Shown here: piece after piece, positions 8,848 through 16,525 of the stretch
Layout: the number at the start of each line of letters is the position of its first letter
Numbering within the stretch: position 1 is the first letter of the stretch
NCBI GenBank assembly: GCA_046233135.1
Contig: JBJXHN010000006.1
Location: forward strand, 62,001-126,000
Direction: 5' to 3'
Source of the DNA: JBJXHN01 sp046233135
Lineage (GTDB): Bacteria; Pseudomonadota; Alphaproteobacteria; Rhodospirillales; Rhodospirillaceae
DNA length: 64,000 nucleotides
Notes under the pieces: generated by a model
Databases searched by the model: none
What the model was told of the DNA's origin: nothing
The model's input: only the letters and a program-made list of their open reading frames with translations
Position numbers and translations under genes: made by a program

Positions 8848-9462
8848 ATGTCCGACGCTGTTGGCAGCCTGATTGGCAAGGAAGTTCCCGATTTCACCGC
8901 CCCGGCCGTGATGCCGGACAACACCATCAATGGTGCCTTCAATCTGAAGGAATACCTGGCCGGGTCCTATGGCTTGGTGTTCTTCTACCCGCTGGACTTC
9001 ACCTTCGTGTGCCCGTCCGAAATCCTGGCCCACGACCACCGCATGGATGCCTTCACAGCGAAGAACTGCAAGGTCGTCGCGGTGTCCATCGACAGCCACT
9101 TCACCCACCTTGCGTGGAAGAAGACCCCGGTCGCTGAAGGCGGTCTGGGCAACGTCCAGTTCCCGATGGTCGCCGACCTGTCCAAGAGCATTGCGCGCTC
9201 CTTCGGCGTTCTGCTGGACGCCGGCATGGCCCTGCGCGGCAGCTTTCTGATCGACAAGGCCGGCAAGGTGCGCCATCAGGTCATCAACGACCTGCCGCTG
9301 GGCCGCAATGTCGACGAGTCCCTGCGTATGGTCGATGCCCTGACCTTCCATGAAACCCATGGCGAGGTGTGCCCCGCCGGCTGGTCCGAAGGCAAGAAGG
9401 GCATGACGGCGACGCCGGAAGGCGTGGCGGCCTATCTGTCGGAAAACGCAGAGGCCCTCTAA
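8848..9462 (+). CDS. 2-Cys peroxiredoxin (AhpC/TSA family)
   Basis: This enzyme reduces hydrogen peroxide and organic hydroperoxides with thiols. The protein is 204 residues. The N-terminal region leads to FYPLDFTFVCPSE, which holds the peroxidatic cysteine (about residue 51) in the conserved context. The resolving cysteine lies in GEVCPAGW (about residue 173), so this is a typical two-cysteine enzyme. GGAGA seven bases upstream supports the start. trxB lies next on the same strand and could supply reducing power through thioredoxin. The sequence also resembles the longer Prx1/tryparedoxin-peroxidase type, so I do not assign ahpC as a symbol. Confidence 0.95.
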   Translation: MSDAVGSLIGKEVPDFTAPAVMPDNTINGAFNLKEYLAGSYGLVFFYPLDFTFVCPSEILAHDHRMDAFTAKNCKVVAVSIDSHFTHLAWKKTPVAEGGLGNVQFPMVADLSKSIARSFGVLLDAGMALRGSFLIDKAGKVRHQVINDLPLGRNVDESLRMVDALTFHETHGEVCPAGWSEGKKGMTATPEGVAAYLSENAEAL

Positions 9463-9526
9463 GGTCCGGTGTTCGGGTGCCCGGATTGGCGAACATGCCG
9501 GTCCGGACGCCTCTGACGCGCGTAGG

Positions 9527-9562
9527 GCGGGGCGCCGTGCCGTAGGGTGGCGCCCCGCTTTC
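9527..9562 (+). terminator. Likely intrinsic terminator after the peroxiredoxin gene
   Basis: GCGGGGCGCC at 9527-9536 pairs with GGCGCCCCGC at 9549-9558 around a 12-nt loop, followed by TTTC. It lies within the 321-base gap (9463-9783) between the peroxiredoxin gene and trxB. Nothing else is recognisable in that gap; the bases before trxB presumably carry its promoter. Confidence 0.6.
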
Positions 9563-9783
9563 ATTGTGGTCGCCACTTTTCCCGTCAATCGATCACGCCG
9601 CCCCTTGTCGACGGGGCGCAGGCTGCCTATGCTCTGTGCGCATGCCTTGTATCCCTTTGGGCATCCCCCGGGAGGAAGGCGGCACGTCAGGCGGCTTGGC
9701 GGACGACCTGCTACCGAGTCGGACTCGGGATGACGTTTCCGGTCCGGTGCCTATTCAACGTTTCCATAAACGGTCTATTTCCC

Positions 9784-10731
9784 ATGGCAGAGCATCGCAC
9801 CAAAGTTCTCATCCTCGGCTCCGGGGCCGCTGGATGTACCGCCGCCATCTACGCCGCGCGCGCCAACCTGGAGCCGATCATGCTCGCCGGGTTGCAGCCG
9901 GGCGGCCAGCTGACCATCACCACCGATGTGGAAAATTTCCCCGGATTTGCCGAGGCGGTCCAGGGTCCTTGGCTGATGGAGCAGATGCAGGCTCAGGCCG
10001 CGAATGTGGGCACCACGGTGGTGCACGACCTGATCGCCGAGGCCGACCTGTCCAAGCGCCCCTTTGTCTGCAAGGGCGACTCCGGTGATACCTACATCGC
10101 CGACACCGTGGTTCTGGCCACCGGCGCTTCCGCCCGCTGGCTGGGCCTGGAAAGCGAAAAGAAATTCTCCGGCATGGGCGTCTCGGCCTGCGCCACCTGT
10201 GACGGCTTCTTCTTCCGCAACCGCGAGGTCTGCGTGATCGGTGGCGGCAATACGGCGGTCGAGGAAGCGATCTACCTGACCAACCATGCCACCAAGGTCA
10301 CCCTGATCCACCGCCGGGATTCCCTGCGGGCCGAACGGATCATGCAGGACCGCCTGTTCAAGAATCCCAAGGTCGAGGTGATCTGGGATTCGGTGGTCGA
10401 AGAGATCCTGGGCGGCGGCATGCCCCCGGGCGTGACCGGCGTACGCCTGAAGAACGTCAAGACCGGCGAAACCAGCGAGCTGCCCGTGGAAGGGGTTTTC
10501 GTGGCCATCGGCCATGTGCCCAACACCGACATCGTGAAGGGCCAGCTGGAGCTGGATAGCCTGGGGTACGTGATTACCAAGCCCGACAGCACGGCGACCA
10601 ATATCCCCGGAGTCTTCGCTGCGGGGGATGTGCAGGACCATATCTTCCGGCAGGCGGTCACCGCGGCCGGGACTGGCTGCATGGCGGCGCTGGAGGCCGA
10701 ACGCTTCCTGGCCATGCAGGACGATGCCTGA
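9784..10731 (+). CDS. trxB: Thioredoxin-disulfide reductase
   Basis: This flavoenzyme reduces thioredoxin with NADPH. The protein is 315 residues, the usual size. It has the FAD-binding motif LILGSGAAGCTAAIYAARA near the N-terminus, the redox pair CATCDG (about residues 139-144), the NADPH-binding GGGNTAVEEA and the C-terminal FAD motif GVFAAGDVQD. The ATG at 9784 (MAEHRTKVLIL) is preferred; a long in-frame upstream extension has no similarity. It sits downstream of the peroxiredoxin gene, which fits a shared thiol-based antioxidant role. Confidence 0.97.
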   Translation: MAEHRTKVLILGSGAAGCTAAIYAARANLEPIMLAGLQPGGQLTITTDVENFPGFAEAVQGPWLMEQMQAQAANVGTTVVHDLIAEADLSKRPFVCKGDSGDTYIADTVVLATGASARWLGLESEKKFSGMGVSACATCDGFFFRNREVCVIGGGNTAVEEAIYLTNHATKVTLIHRRDSLRAERIMQDRLFKNPKVEVIWDSVVEEILGGGMPPGVTGVRLKNVKTGETSELPVEGVFVAIGHVPNTDIVKGQLELDSLGYVITKPDSTATNIPGVFAAGDVQDHIFRQAVTAAGTGCMAALEAERFLAMQDDA

Positions 10732-10852
10732 GCGCCAGACCGGCGAGGGGAGGGGCGGGTGTCCGGCCTGCCTTCTCCCGAAGACGTGGAACCGGATATC
10801 CGACCAAAAGGTGTGTTGAGGAGTGAGGGGTTTGCCGCAGAAAGCGAGCACG

Positions 10853-11749
10853 ATGGATTGGGATAAGCTTCGGGTATTCCATGCGGTCGCCGAGGCCGGC
10901 AGTTTTACACATGCCGGTGAAACCCTGAACCTCAGCCAGTCGGCGGTCAGCCGCCAGATCAGTGCGCTGGAGGAAAGCCTGCGGGTGTCGCTGTTCCACC
11001 GCCATGCGCGGGGGCTGATCCTGACGGAACAGGGCGAACTGCTGTATAACACTGTCCACGATGTCTTCACCCAGCTGTCGGCGGTGGAAGCCCGGCTGGG
11101 GGAAAGCAAGGAGCGGCCGGAAGGCCCGCTGACCATCACCACCACCGTGGCCTTCGGGTCCATCTGGCTGACCCCGCGCATCAAGCGGTTCATGGATCGC
11201 TATCCGGATATCGAGGTCACCATTGCCCTGAACGATACGGAACTGGATCTGGCGATGCGCCAGGCGGATGTGGCGCTGCGCTTCATGCCGCCGCGCCAGC
11301 CCGACCTGATCCAGCGGCAGATGGCGATCATGCCCTACCACGTCTTCGCCTCGCCCGAGTACCTGAAGTCTTTCGGCATGCCCAAGCGGGTGGAGGATCT
11401 GGATAACCACCGCCTGATCGTCTACGGCGAGGAATTCAAACCGCCCGTGGCCGGCATTAACTGGCTGCTGGATGCCGGATGCGAACCGGGGCAGGTGCGC
11501 AAGCCCTTCCTGAAGCTGAACAACATCTACGGGATGTTTCGCGCCGTCGAGGCGGGGGTGGGGCTGGCCGCGCTGCCGGAGTATTTCTCCTCCGAAGCGT
11601 CGAATCTGGTGAAAATCCTGCCTGAAGAACACGGCCCGGATGTGCACATCTACTTCGTCTATGCCGAGGAGTTGCGGCACAGCAAGCGGGTGGCCGTGTT
11701 CCGCGACTTTCTGATCAAGGAAATGGGCGCGAGCGGCCTGGGGACCTGA
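10853..11749 (+). CDS. LysR family transcriptional regulator
   Basis: A 298-residue LysR-type regulator. The N-terminal helix-turn-helix reads MDWDKLRVFHAVAEAGSFTH, LNLSQSAVSRQISALEESL, then LFHRHARGLILTEQG. The substrate-binding domain starts near GPLTITTTVAFGSIWLTPR and runs to the end, with AVEAGVGLAALPEY typical of the family. I chose the ATG at 10853 because it starts exactly at the DNA-binding domain; a GTG at 10823 would add ten residues. The target and ligand are unknown. It ends before a clear terminator, so it is probably separate from the amide operon. Confidence 0.93.
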   Translation: MDWDKLRVFHAVAEAGSFTHAGETLNLSQSAVSRQISALEESLRVSLFHRHARGLILTEQGELLYNTVHDVFTQLSAVEARLGESKERPEGPLTITTTVAFGSIWLTPRIKRFMDRYPDIEVTIALNDTELDLAMRQADVALRFMPPRQPDLIQRQMAIMPYHVFASPEYLKSFGMPKRVEDLDNHRLIVYGEEFKPPVAGINWLLDAGCEPGQVRKPFLKLNNIYGMFRAVEAGVGLAALPEYFSSEASNLVKILPEEHGPDVHIYFVYAEELRHSKRVAVFRDFLIKEMGASGLGT

Positions 11750-11771
11750 CACCGAAGGAAGGAAGAGACGG

Positions 11772-11812
11772 CGGGGCCGGGCACCGAACAGTGGCCGGCC
11801 CCGTTGCTTTTG
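11772..11812 (+). terminator. Intrinsic terminator after the LysR gene
   Basis: CGGGGCCGG at 11772-11780 pairs with CCGGCCCCG at 11795-11803, followed by TTGCTTTT. This separates the LysR gene from the amide-operon leader. Confidence 0.75.
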
Positions 11813-11908
11813 GGCCAGTGGGGTACGGAAGTAACCACTCTGGATGTAAGGCGGCTAGGTATTATCGCCTTGTGATTGCTTAATTTCTAGCCATTCCGGA
11901 ATCGCATG

Positions 11909-11926
11909 GCAAATTTGTGCATTTGC
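11909..11926. promoter_or_regulatory. Inverted repeat, possible operator upstream of the leader RNAs
   Basis: GCAAAT at 11909-11914 and ATTTGC at 11921-11926 flank a 6-base spacer in an AT-rich stretch (about 11840-11960). It sits where a promoter for the downstream RNA would be expected. No protein can be assigned. Confidence 0.3.
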
Positions 11927-11967
11927 GAATGGTGCCGGGGCCGCTACGGATCTAAATAGAAGTCACC

Positions 11968-12139
11968 GCATGTTGCATCGCACATGCACCGAGATTTGGT
12001 GGCTCTCCTCCCTTGTGCCGCCATTTGCCGGGGTCTCCCCGGCGAGGGGCGCCAGTTCGCTGGTGTCCTACGTCTCCCAGACGTGAAACCTCCCTGTTCC
12101 GACTTAACCCCCCTGGCTTAAGCCAGGGGGGCTTTTTTT
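11968..12139 (+). ncRNA. Candidate multi-hairpin small RNA with C-rich loops
   Basis: Five short hairpins follow each other: 11968-11987 (GCATGT/ACATGC); 11998-12022 (GGTGGC/GCCGCC with a 13-nt loop holding CTCCTCCC at 12005-12012); 12027-12043 (7-bp GC stem); 12050-12065 (UUCG tetraloop); and 12070-12084 (ACGTCT-CCC-AGACGT). A single-stranded CCTCCC follows at 12089-12094 and then a strong terminator. Exposed anti-Shine-Dalgarno CCUCC motifs are known from alphaproteobacterial trans-acting small RNAs of the CcsR/cuckoo kind. The 5' end and promoter are not defined. It might instead be part of the amide-operon leader or a divergent 6S-type RNA. Confidence 0.45.
12108..12139 (+). terminator. 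Strong intrinsic terminator upstream of the amide operon
   Basis: A 24-base perfect palindrome, CCCCCCTGGCTT/AAGCCAGGGGGG, at 12108-12131 is followed by C and seven T residues (12133-12139). It ends the candidate small RNA and blocks read-through into the amide operon leader. Confidence 0.9.
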
Positions 12140-12272
12140 CGTGTCGAGAGCTTCTGCATGTGGGGCGGCAGCTTCTTTTGAAAAAGGGGAGTATTTGGTT
12201 TTGCGGCGCAGCATTTTCGCTTGACAGGCGCAAATCGCCGGCGGTGGCCCGATGAAAGGTTTCAGAAATAAG

Positions 12273-12301
12273 TTGACACCGGTCATGGGGTATGGCTTCA
12301 T
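12273..12301 (+). promoter_or_regulatory. Possible sigma-70 promoter of the amide operon
   Basis: A perfect -35 hexamer TTGACA lies at 12273-12278. At 17 bases spacing the -10 position (CTTCAT, 12296-12301) matches only weakly. Its place directly before the putative ANTAR leader makes it the best candidate for the transcript start. Confidence 0.35.
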
Positions 12302-12323
12302 TTTGGGCATCAAGTGGCGGGTG

Positions 12324-12422
12324 CCTGAAAAATAACCTCAACGGCGAGGTGGTGTCAGGTTCCCCGATTTGATCCGATCCGGACAGTTTGGATCGGTACA
12401 TATAGCGCTCTGGTGAAGAGCG
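12324..12422 (+). promoter_or_regulatory. Putative ANTAR-type antiterminator leader (AmiR target)
   Basis: Hairpin 1 (12335-12350) has stem ACCTC/GAGGT with a six-base loop AACGGC at 12340-12345: A at position 1 and G at position 4, as in known ANTAR targets. Outer pairing CCTGA/TCAGG (12324-12328, 12355-12359) extends it. Hairpin 2 has stem CCGATCC/GGATCGG (12374-12380, 12390-12396) and an apical loop containing ACAGTT (12383-12388), also A1/G4, though the loop is nine bases unless wobble pairs form. A third hairpin CGCTCT/AGAGCG (12406-12422) precedes the terminator. AmiR, encoded downstream, is the expected binder. This is inference from pattern and context. Confidence 0.6.
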
Positions 12423-12431
12423 AGGCAAACA

Positions 12432-12466
12432 GGCCCAAAGTGCACAACGCACTTCGGGCCTTTTTT
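12432..12466 (+). terminator. Regulated leader terminator directly before amiC
   Basis: GGCCCAAAGTGC at 12432-12443 pairs with GCACTTCGGGCC at 12449-12460 (one mismatch, 5-nt loop), followed by TTTTTT at 12461-12466. The amiC Shine-Dalgarno GAGG (12472-12475) and ATG (12483) come immediately after. A terminator in this position makes sense only if it is conditionally bypassed. Confidence 0.85.
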
Positions 12467-12482
12467 ATTTTGAGGCTCCGGA

Positions 12483-13649
12483 ATGCCACAGGCTGTTGAA
12501 CTCGGTATTCTTTTCTCCACGACGGGGTCGTATCGCACAATCGGTCGCTGTATGGCGCGCGGTGCTTCGCTGGCGATGGAAGAAGCCAGTGCCGACGAGG
12601 CCATTCCCTTCACCCTGACACCCGTCGCGATGGATCCCGGCGGAATTGCCGGCCGCTACGGCTCCTGTGCCCGCGACCTTCTGACCCGGCAAAACCTGAA
12701 GAACGTGATCGGGTGTTACACATCGCTGAGCCGCAAGGAAGTCATCCCGTATTTCGAGAAATACGACGCCCTGCTGTGGTATCCGTCCCATTATGAAGGG
12801 TTCGAGACCTGCGAGAACGTGGTCTACACGGGCTCGGCCCCCAACCAGCACATCGTTCCGCTGATCGATTATGTGCTGCGGGAAGGGTGGGAGAGCGCTT
12901 GGTTTATCGGGTCCAACTACGTCTGGGCCTGGGAATCCCACCGAATCATGCGCGATGCCCTGAACCAGTCCGGGGGGCGGGTGATGGGCGAACGCTATCT
13001 GCCCATCGGCGATACCGACTTCACCCAGTCGGTCGCGCAGATTATCGAGGCCCGGCCCCGCTTCATATTCAACAACCTGATTGGCGAATCGGCCTATGCC
13101 TTCTTCCGCGCCCTGCGGCGGGAATGCCTGAACCGGGGAATCGACCAGCCCGCCGAGATGCCAGTGCTGAGCTGCACCCTGTCCGAACCCGAACTGCTGG
13201 AGATCGGGCCGGAAGCGGCGGACGGCCATCTGTGCTCCAGCGTCTATTTCCAATCCTTGCCGGGACCGCGCAACGCCCGCTTCGTCGCCGCATGGAAGGC
13301 ACGATTCGATGACGCGGTGCCGACCAGTGCCGATGCCGAAGCGGCCTATAACGCCGTGCATCTTCTGGCCCGTGCGCTGACGGCGACCGGCGGCGATCAG
13401 AGCCTGGAAGCCTTGCGCGAGGTGCTCGGCACAGTGTCCTTCGACGCGCCGCAAGGTCCGGTGCGCATCGACCCCGACAACCGCCACTGCCATCTGCGCC
13501 CGCGCATCGGCCGGTCCCGGGCGGACGGCGGCTTCGATCTGGTCTACGAGGCGCCGGCAACGGAGCGGCCCGATCCCTATCTGGCGTGGCAGGCCCCCTG
13601 GCGACCAATGGGCGAGCGAGAGGCCCCGCACCTGAGGGTGATCCGATGA
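12483..13649 (+). CDS. amiC: Amide sensor, periplasmic-binding-protein fold (AmiC)
   Basis: AmiC is the cytoplasmic amide-responsive negative regulator that sequesters AmiR until an amide binds. The 388-residue protein has no signal peptide and starts directly with the ligand-binding fold (MPQAVELGILFSTTGSY). It shares AmiC-type stretches such as CYTSLSRKEVIPYFEKYDAL, LLWYPSHYEGFE, YTGSAPNQ and TFNNLIGE-like FIFNNLIGESAYAFF. Length is close to Pseudomonas AmiC (385). The start is set by GAGG seven bases upstream. The stop overlaps the amiR start (ATGA), so the two proteins are translationally coupled, as expected of a stoichiometric complex. Confidence 0.9.
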   Translation: MPQAVELGILFSTTGSYRTIGRCMARGASLAMEEASADEAIPFTLTPVAMDPGGIAGRYGSCARDLLTRQNLKNVIGCYTSLSRKEVIPYFEKYDALLWYPSHYEGFETCENVVYTGSAPNQHIVPLIDYVLREGWESAWFIGSNYVWAWESHRIMRDALNQSGGRVMGERYLPIGDTDFTQSVAQIIEARPRFIFNNLIGESAYAFFRALRRECLNRGIDQPAEMPVLSCTLSEPELLEIGPEAADGHLCSSVYFQSLPGPRNARFVAAWKARFDDAVPTSADAEAAYNAVHLLARALTATGGDQSLEALREVLGTVSFDAPQGPVRIDPDNRHCHLRPRIGRSRADGGFDLVYEAPATERPDPYLAWQAPWRPMGEREAPHLRVIR

Positions 13650-14266
13650 GCGCGCCCGCCGTTTCCAACTTCCGGGGATTGAGCGCCCTCGTCGCCATGC
13701 CCGATGACGCCGGTCACGACACCCTGCTGAAGGTGCTGCGCAACCTGGGCATGACGGTGGTCATCGCCGACGGCGGGGAAAACCGTCGCCGGGAACCGCT
13801 GCCCGAGGTGGACCTGGTCCTGTTCGACGCCGACGCGACCCTGTCCGCGCCGTTGCTGGAAAGTCTGAACCGCACACCATCGATCGCCGTGATCGGCATG
13901 GAGACGCCCAGCCGCCTGGCCCGGCTGACCCAACTGAGAATCTCGACCCACCTGATGAAGCCGCTGCGCTCCAGCGGCGTGTTTTCCGCGGTCTTCCTGG
14001 CCATGAACGAATGGGCGGAGCGGGAACGCCTGAGCCGGGACCGGGAAGCGATGGCCGCCCGGGTCCGTGACCGGCGCGCGGTGATCCGCGCGGTCATCCG
14101 GGTGATGGCCCACCACCACATCGACGACGACGAGGCCTTCATCCTGCTGCGCCGGGAAAGCATGCGCCGGCGCCTGTCTCTGGAAGACCTCGCCAAGAAA
14201 ATTCTCGCCGCGTCCTCCGACCCGGACGGCGAAGACGACGATATCAAGGCCCTTTTTCGCCTCTGA
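13646..14266 (+). CDS. amiR: ANTAR-domain transcription antiterminator (AmiR)
   Basis: AmiR binds leader RNA and lets RNA polymerase pass an upstream terminator. The 206-residue protein has an N-terminal pseudo-receiver fold (LSALVAMPDDAGHDTLLKVL through KPLRSSGVFSAV), a helical/coiled-coil linker rich in Arg/Glu, and a C-terminal ANTAR three-helix domain of the form AVIRVMAHHHIDDDEAFILL followed by RRRLSLEDLAKKIL. Pseudomonas AmiR has 196 residues. It overlaps amiC by four bases. Being inside the operon it controls, it should be autoregulatory through the leader at 12324-12466. Confidence 0.9.
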   Translation: MSAPAVSNFRGLSALVAMPDDAGHDTLLKVLRNLGMTVVIADGGENRRREPLPEVDLVLFDADATLSAPLLESLNRTPSIAVIGMETPSRLARLTQLRISTHLMKPLRSSGVFSAVFLAMNEWAERERLSRDREAMAARVRDRRAVIRAVIRVMAHHHIDDDEAFILLRRESMRRRLSLEDLAKKILAASSDPDGEDDDIKALFRL

Positions 14267-14294
14267 GACCCACCCCCCAAAGGAGACGACAATC

Positions 14295-15539
14295 ATGATT
14301 CGTGATGTGCTCTATGCCTCCGCTGCCCGCGCCGCCCTGGTGGCTGGTGCCCTGACCGCCGGGACCCTGGCGGCTCAGGCCGCCGATCCGATCAAGATCG
14401 GCCTGCTGGAAGACCAGTCCGGCGAGTTCGCCGCCGCCACCATCCAGAAGGTGCACGGCGCGGAACTGGCGGTGAAGGAGATCAACGAGGCCGGGGGGAT
14501 CATGGGGCGTCCCATTGACCTGATCGCCTACGACCCCCAATCGGACAACCGCCGCTACCAGGAACTGATGCGCCGCATCCTGCAAAGCGACGAAGTGGAT
14601 GTGGTCTTCGCCGGGTTCTCCAGCGCCTCGCGCGAGGCTGTGCGGCCGATCGTCAATCAGATGGATGCCCTGTATTTCTACACCAACCAGTACGAGGGCG
14701 GGGTCTGCGACGCCAATGTCATCGGCACCGGGGCGGTTCCGGAACAGCAGTTTTCCACGCTGATTCCCTGGATGATGGAGAAGTACGGCAAGAAGATCTA
14801 CACCATCGCCGCCGACTACAATTTCGGCCAGATTTCTGCCGAATGGGTGCGCGACCTGGTGAAGGAAAACGGCGGCGAAATGGTAGGCGAGGAGTTCATT
14901 CCGCTCGGCGTGTCCCAGTTCTCGCAGACCATCCAGAACATCCAGGCAGCCAAGCCCGATGTGCTGATCACCCTGCTGGTGGGGACCGCCCAGGCGTCCT
15001 TCTACGAACAGGCGGTCTCGGCCAATCTGGACCTGCCGATGGGCAGCTCGGTGAACGTTGCCCAGGGCTATGAGCACCTGCGCTTCGAGCCGCCGGCCCT
15101 GAAGGACATGTACGTCACCGCCAACTTTATCGAGGAACTGGATACCCCGGCGGCCAAGGCCTTTGTCGCCAAGTGGCGCGAAGCCTATCCCGATGAGAAG
15201 TATGTGAACCAGCCGGGGCAGAATTCCTATGTGGGGATCTACCTGTACAAGGCGGCGGTGGAAAAGGCCCAGTCCACGGACAAGGAAGCCATCCGGGCCG
15301 CCATTGCCGGCGGGGATATCTGCGTGGATGCACCGGAAGGCGAAGTCTGCATCGATCCCAAGAGCCAGCATGCCTCCCACTCCATCTATCTGGCCCATGT
15401 GAACGCGGACCACTCGATCGACATTCCCAAGAGCTGGGATGGCATCAAGCCCTATTGGCTGGGGGACAACGGCTGCGACCTGACCAAGTCCGACCCTAAC
15501 GCGCAGTACACGCCGAGCAACCCGCCCACCGGGGGCTGA
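14295..15539 (+). CDS. Amide/urea-type ABC transporter, periplasmic substrate-binding protein
   Basis: A 414-residue receptor of the branched-chain-amino-acid/urea/amide class. A Sec signal peptide is visible at the N-terminus (AALVAGALTAGTLAAQAADP, cleavage likely after AQA). The mature part opens IKIGLLEDQSGEFAAATIQK, followed by VKEINEAGGIMGRPIDL and YDPQSDNRRYQELMRRIL, typical of the family. AAGGAG lies just before the start. The gene lies between amiR and four transporter genes, so the ligand is inferred to be a short-chain amide such as formamide, acetamide or urea. UrtA is the closest named relative I can suggest; I do not assign the symbol. Confidence 0.9.
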   Translation: MIRDVLYASAARAALVAGALTAGTLAAQAADPIKIGLLEDQSGEFAAATIQKVHGAELAVKEINEAGGIMGRPIDLIAYDPQSDNRRYQELMRRILQSDEVDVVFAGFSSASREAVRPIVNQMDALYFYTNQYEGGVCDANVIGTGAVPEQQFSTLIPWMMEKYGKKIYTIAADYNFGQISAEWVRDLVKENGGEMVGEEFIPLGVSQFSQTIQNIQAAKPDVLITLLVGTAQASFYEQAVSANLDLPMGSSVNVAQGYEHLRFEPPALKDMYVTANFIEELDTPAAKAFVAKWREAYPDEKYVNQPGQNSYVGIYLYKAAVEKAQSTDKEAIRAAIAGGDICVDAPEGEVCIDPKSQHASHSIYLAHVNADHSIDIPKSWDGIKPYWLGDNGCDLTKSDPNAQYTPSNPPTGG

Positions 15540-15554
15540 TCCTGCCGGTTGCCG

Positions 15555-15578
15555 GACCCGGCCGTCTTTCGCCGGGTC
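15555..15578 (+). other. Intercistronic hairpin after the binding-protein gene
   Basis: GACCCGGC at 15555-15562 pairs with GCCGGGTC at 15571-15578 across an 8-base loop. There is no U-tract. Such stem-loops often protect the upstream mRNA, giving more binding protein than permease. Confidence 0.45.
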
Positions 15579-15627
15579 GGGTCCGGTTCCGCGCCTTTTC
15601 TCTTCCACCTCCGGACGGACGTTGACG

Positions 15628-16500
15628 ATGTCGCTCCTCAACGACGCCTTCGCATTCCTGTACCAGTTCGGGGATGCTTTCGCCTTTCTGGTGCTCAGTG
15701 CCGCAGGCTTGGCCATCGTCTTCGGGATGATGGGCGTGATCAACCTGGCGCACGGCGAATTCATCATGTGCGGCGCCTATGTCAGTACCGCCCTGACGCG
15801 GGCGGGGATGCCGCTGCCGGTGTCCGTCCTGCTGGGGGCGCTGGCGGCCGGGGTCCTGGGGATGGTGCTGGAACGGCTGCTGATCCGCCGCCTGTATCAC
15901 CGGCCACTGGACACCATCGTCGCCACCTGGGGCGTCAGCCTGATTGCCACCCAGGGGACGCTGATCGTGCTGGGATCCACCATGCAGGGGACGGGTACGC
16001 CGTTCGGCAGCTTCACCCTGGGAGACTACTCCTATTCGGAATACCGCATGGTGTTGATGGCGGTGGCGGTGGCGCTGCTGATCGGGCTTTACTTGCTGTT
16101 CAACATGACCCGCTACGGCATCCACGCCCGGGCGACGATCCAGGTGCCCCATATGGCCAAGGCCCTGGGTGTGGATACCGGCAAGGTCTATGGCCTGACC
16201 TTCGGTCTGGGATGCGCCCTGGCCGGACTGGCCGGCGGGCTGTATGCGCCGACCATGACGCTGGTGCCGACCATGGGCGTGACCTTCATCGTCGAAAGCT
16301 TCGTCACCGTGGTGGTGGGGGGAGCCGATGTGCTGCTGGGCACGGCGCCGGCGGCGGCGGTGCTGGGCGTCATCAAGGCCATCCTGACGGCCGGCAGCGG
16401 CCAGTTGGCGGGGCAGATCGGCCTGCTTGTCACCGTCATCCTGGTGATCCGCGTCCTGCCGCGCGGAGTGTCCGGCTGGATGAGCCGGGACCGTGGCTGA
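15628..16500 (+). CDS. Amide/urea-type ABC transporter permease 1 (LivH/UrtB family)
   Basis: A 290-residue inner-membrane permease with about eight hydrophobic segments. LivH-type features are AGLAIVFGMMGVINLAHGEF near the N-terminus, DTIVATWGVSLI in the middle, and GLAGGLYAP near TMGVTFIVESFVTVVVGG in the C-terminal half. The ATG at 15628 (MSLLNDAFAFLYQF) is preferred to a TTG two codons upstream. It pairs with the next gene as the second permease. The substrate is inferred from the operon (short amides). Confidence 0.9.
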   Translation: MSLLNDAFAFLYQFGDAFAFLVLSAAGLAIVFGMMGVINLAHGEFIMCGAYVSTALTRAGMPLPVSVLLGALAAGVLGMVLERLLIRRLYHRPLDTIVATWGVSLIATQGTLIVLGSTMQGTGTPFGSFTLGDYSYSEYRMVLMAVAVALLIGLYLLFNMTRYGIHARATIQVPHMAKALGVDTGKVYGLTFGLGCALAGLAGGLYAPTMTLVPTMGVTFIVESFVTVVVGGADVLLGTAPAAAVLGVIKAILTAGSGQLAGQIGLLVTVILVIRVLPRGVSGWMSRDRG

Positions 16501-16525
16501 CCCCGGGGCGAGAGGAACCAAGATC

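Noticed and set aside
11907..11944. Possible sigma-54 promoter (TGGCAAATTTGTGCA at 11907, or TGGTGC with CCGCT at 11930-11945) for the nitrogen-related amide operon
   Set aside because: The first has a 9-base instead of 10-base GG-GC spacing. The second has the right spacing but poor matches elsewhere. No clear NtrC site was found.
12273..12301. A confident promoter call for the amide operon
   Set aside because: The -35 is perfect but the -10 matches only about half its positions, so it is listed only as a low-confidence feature.
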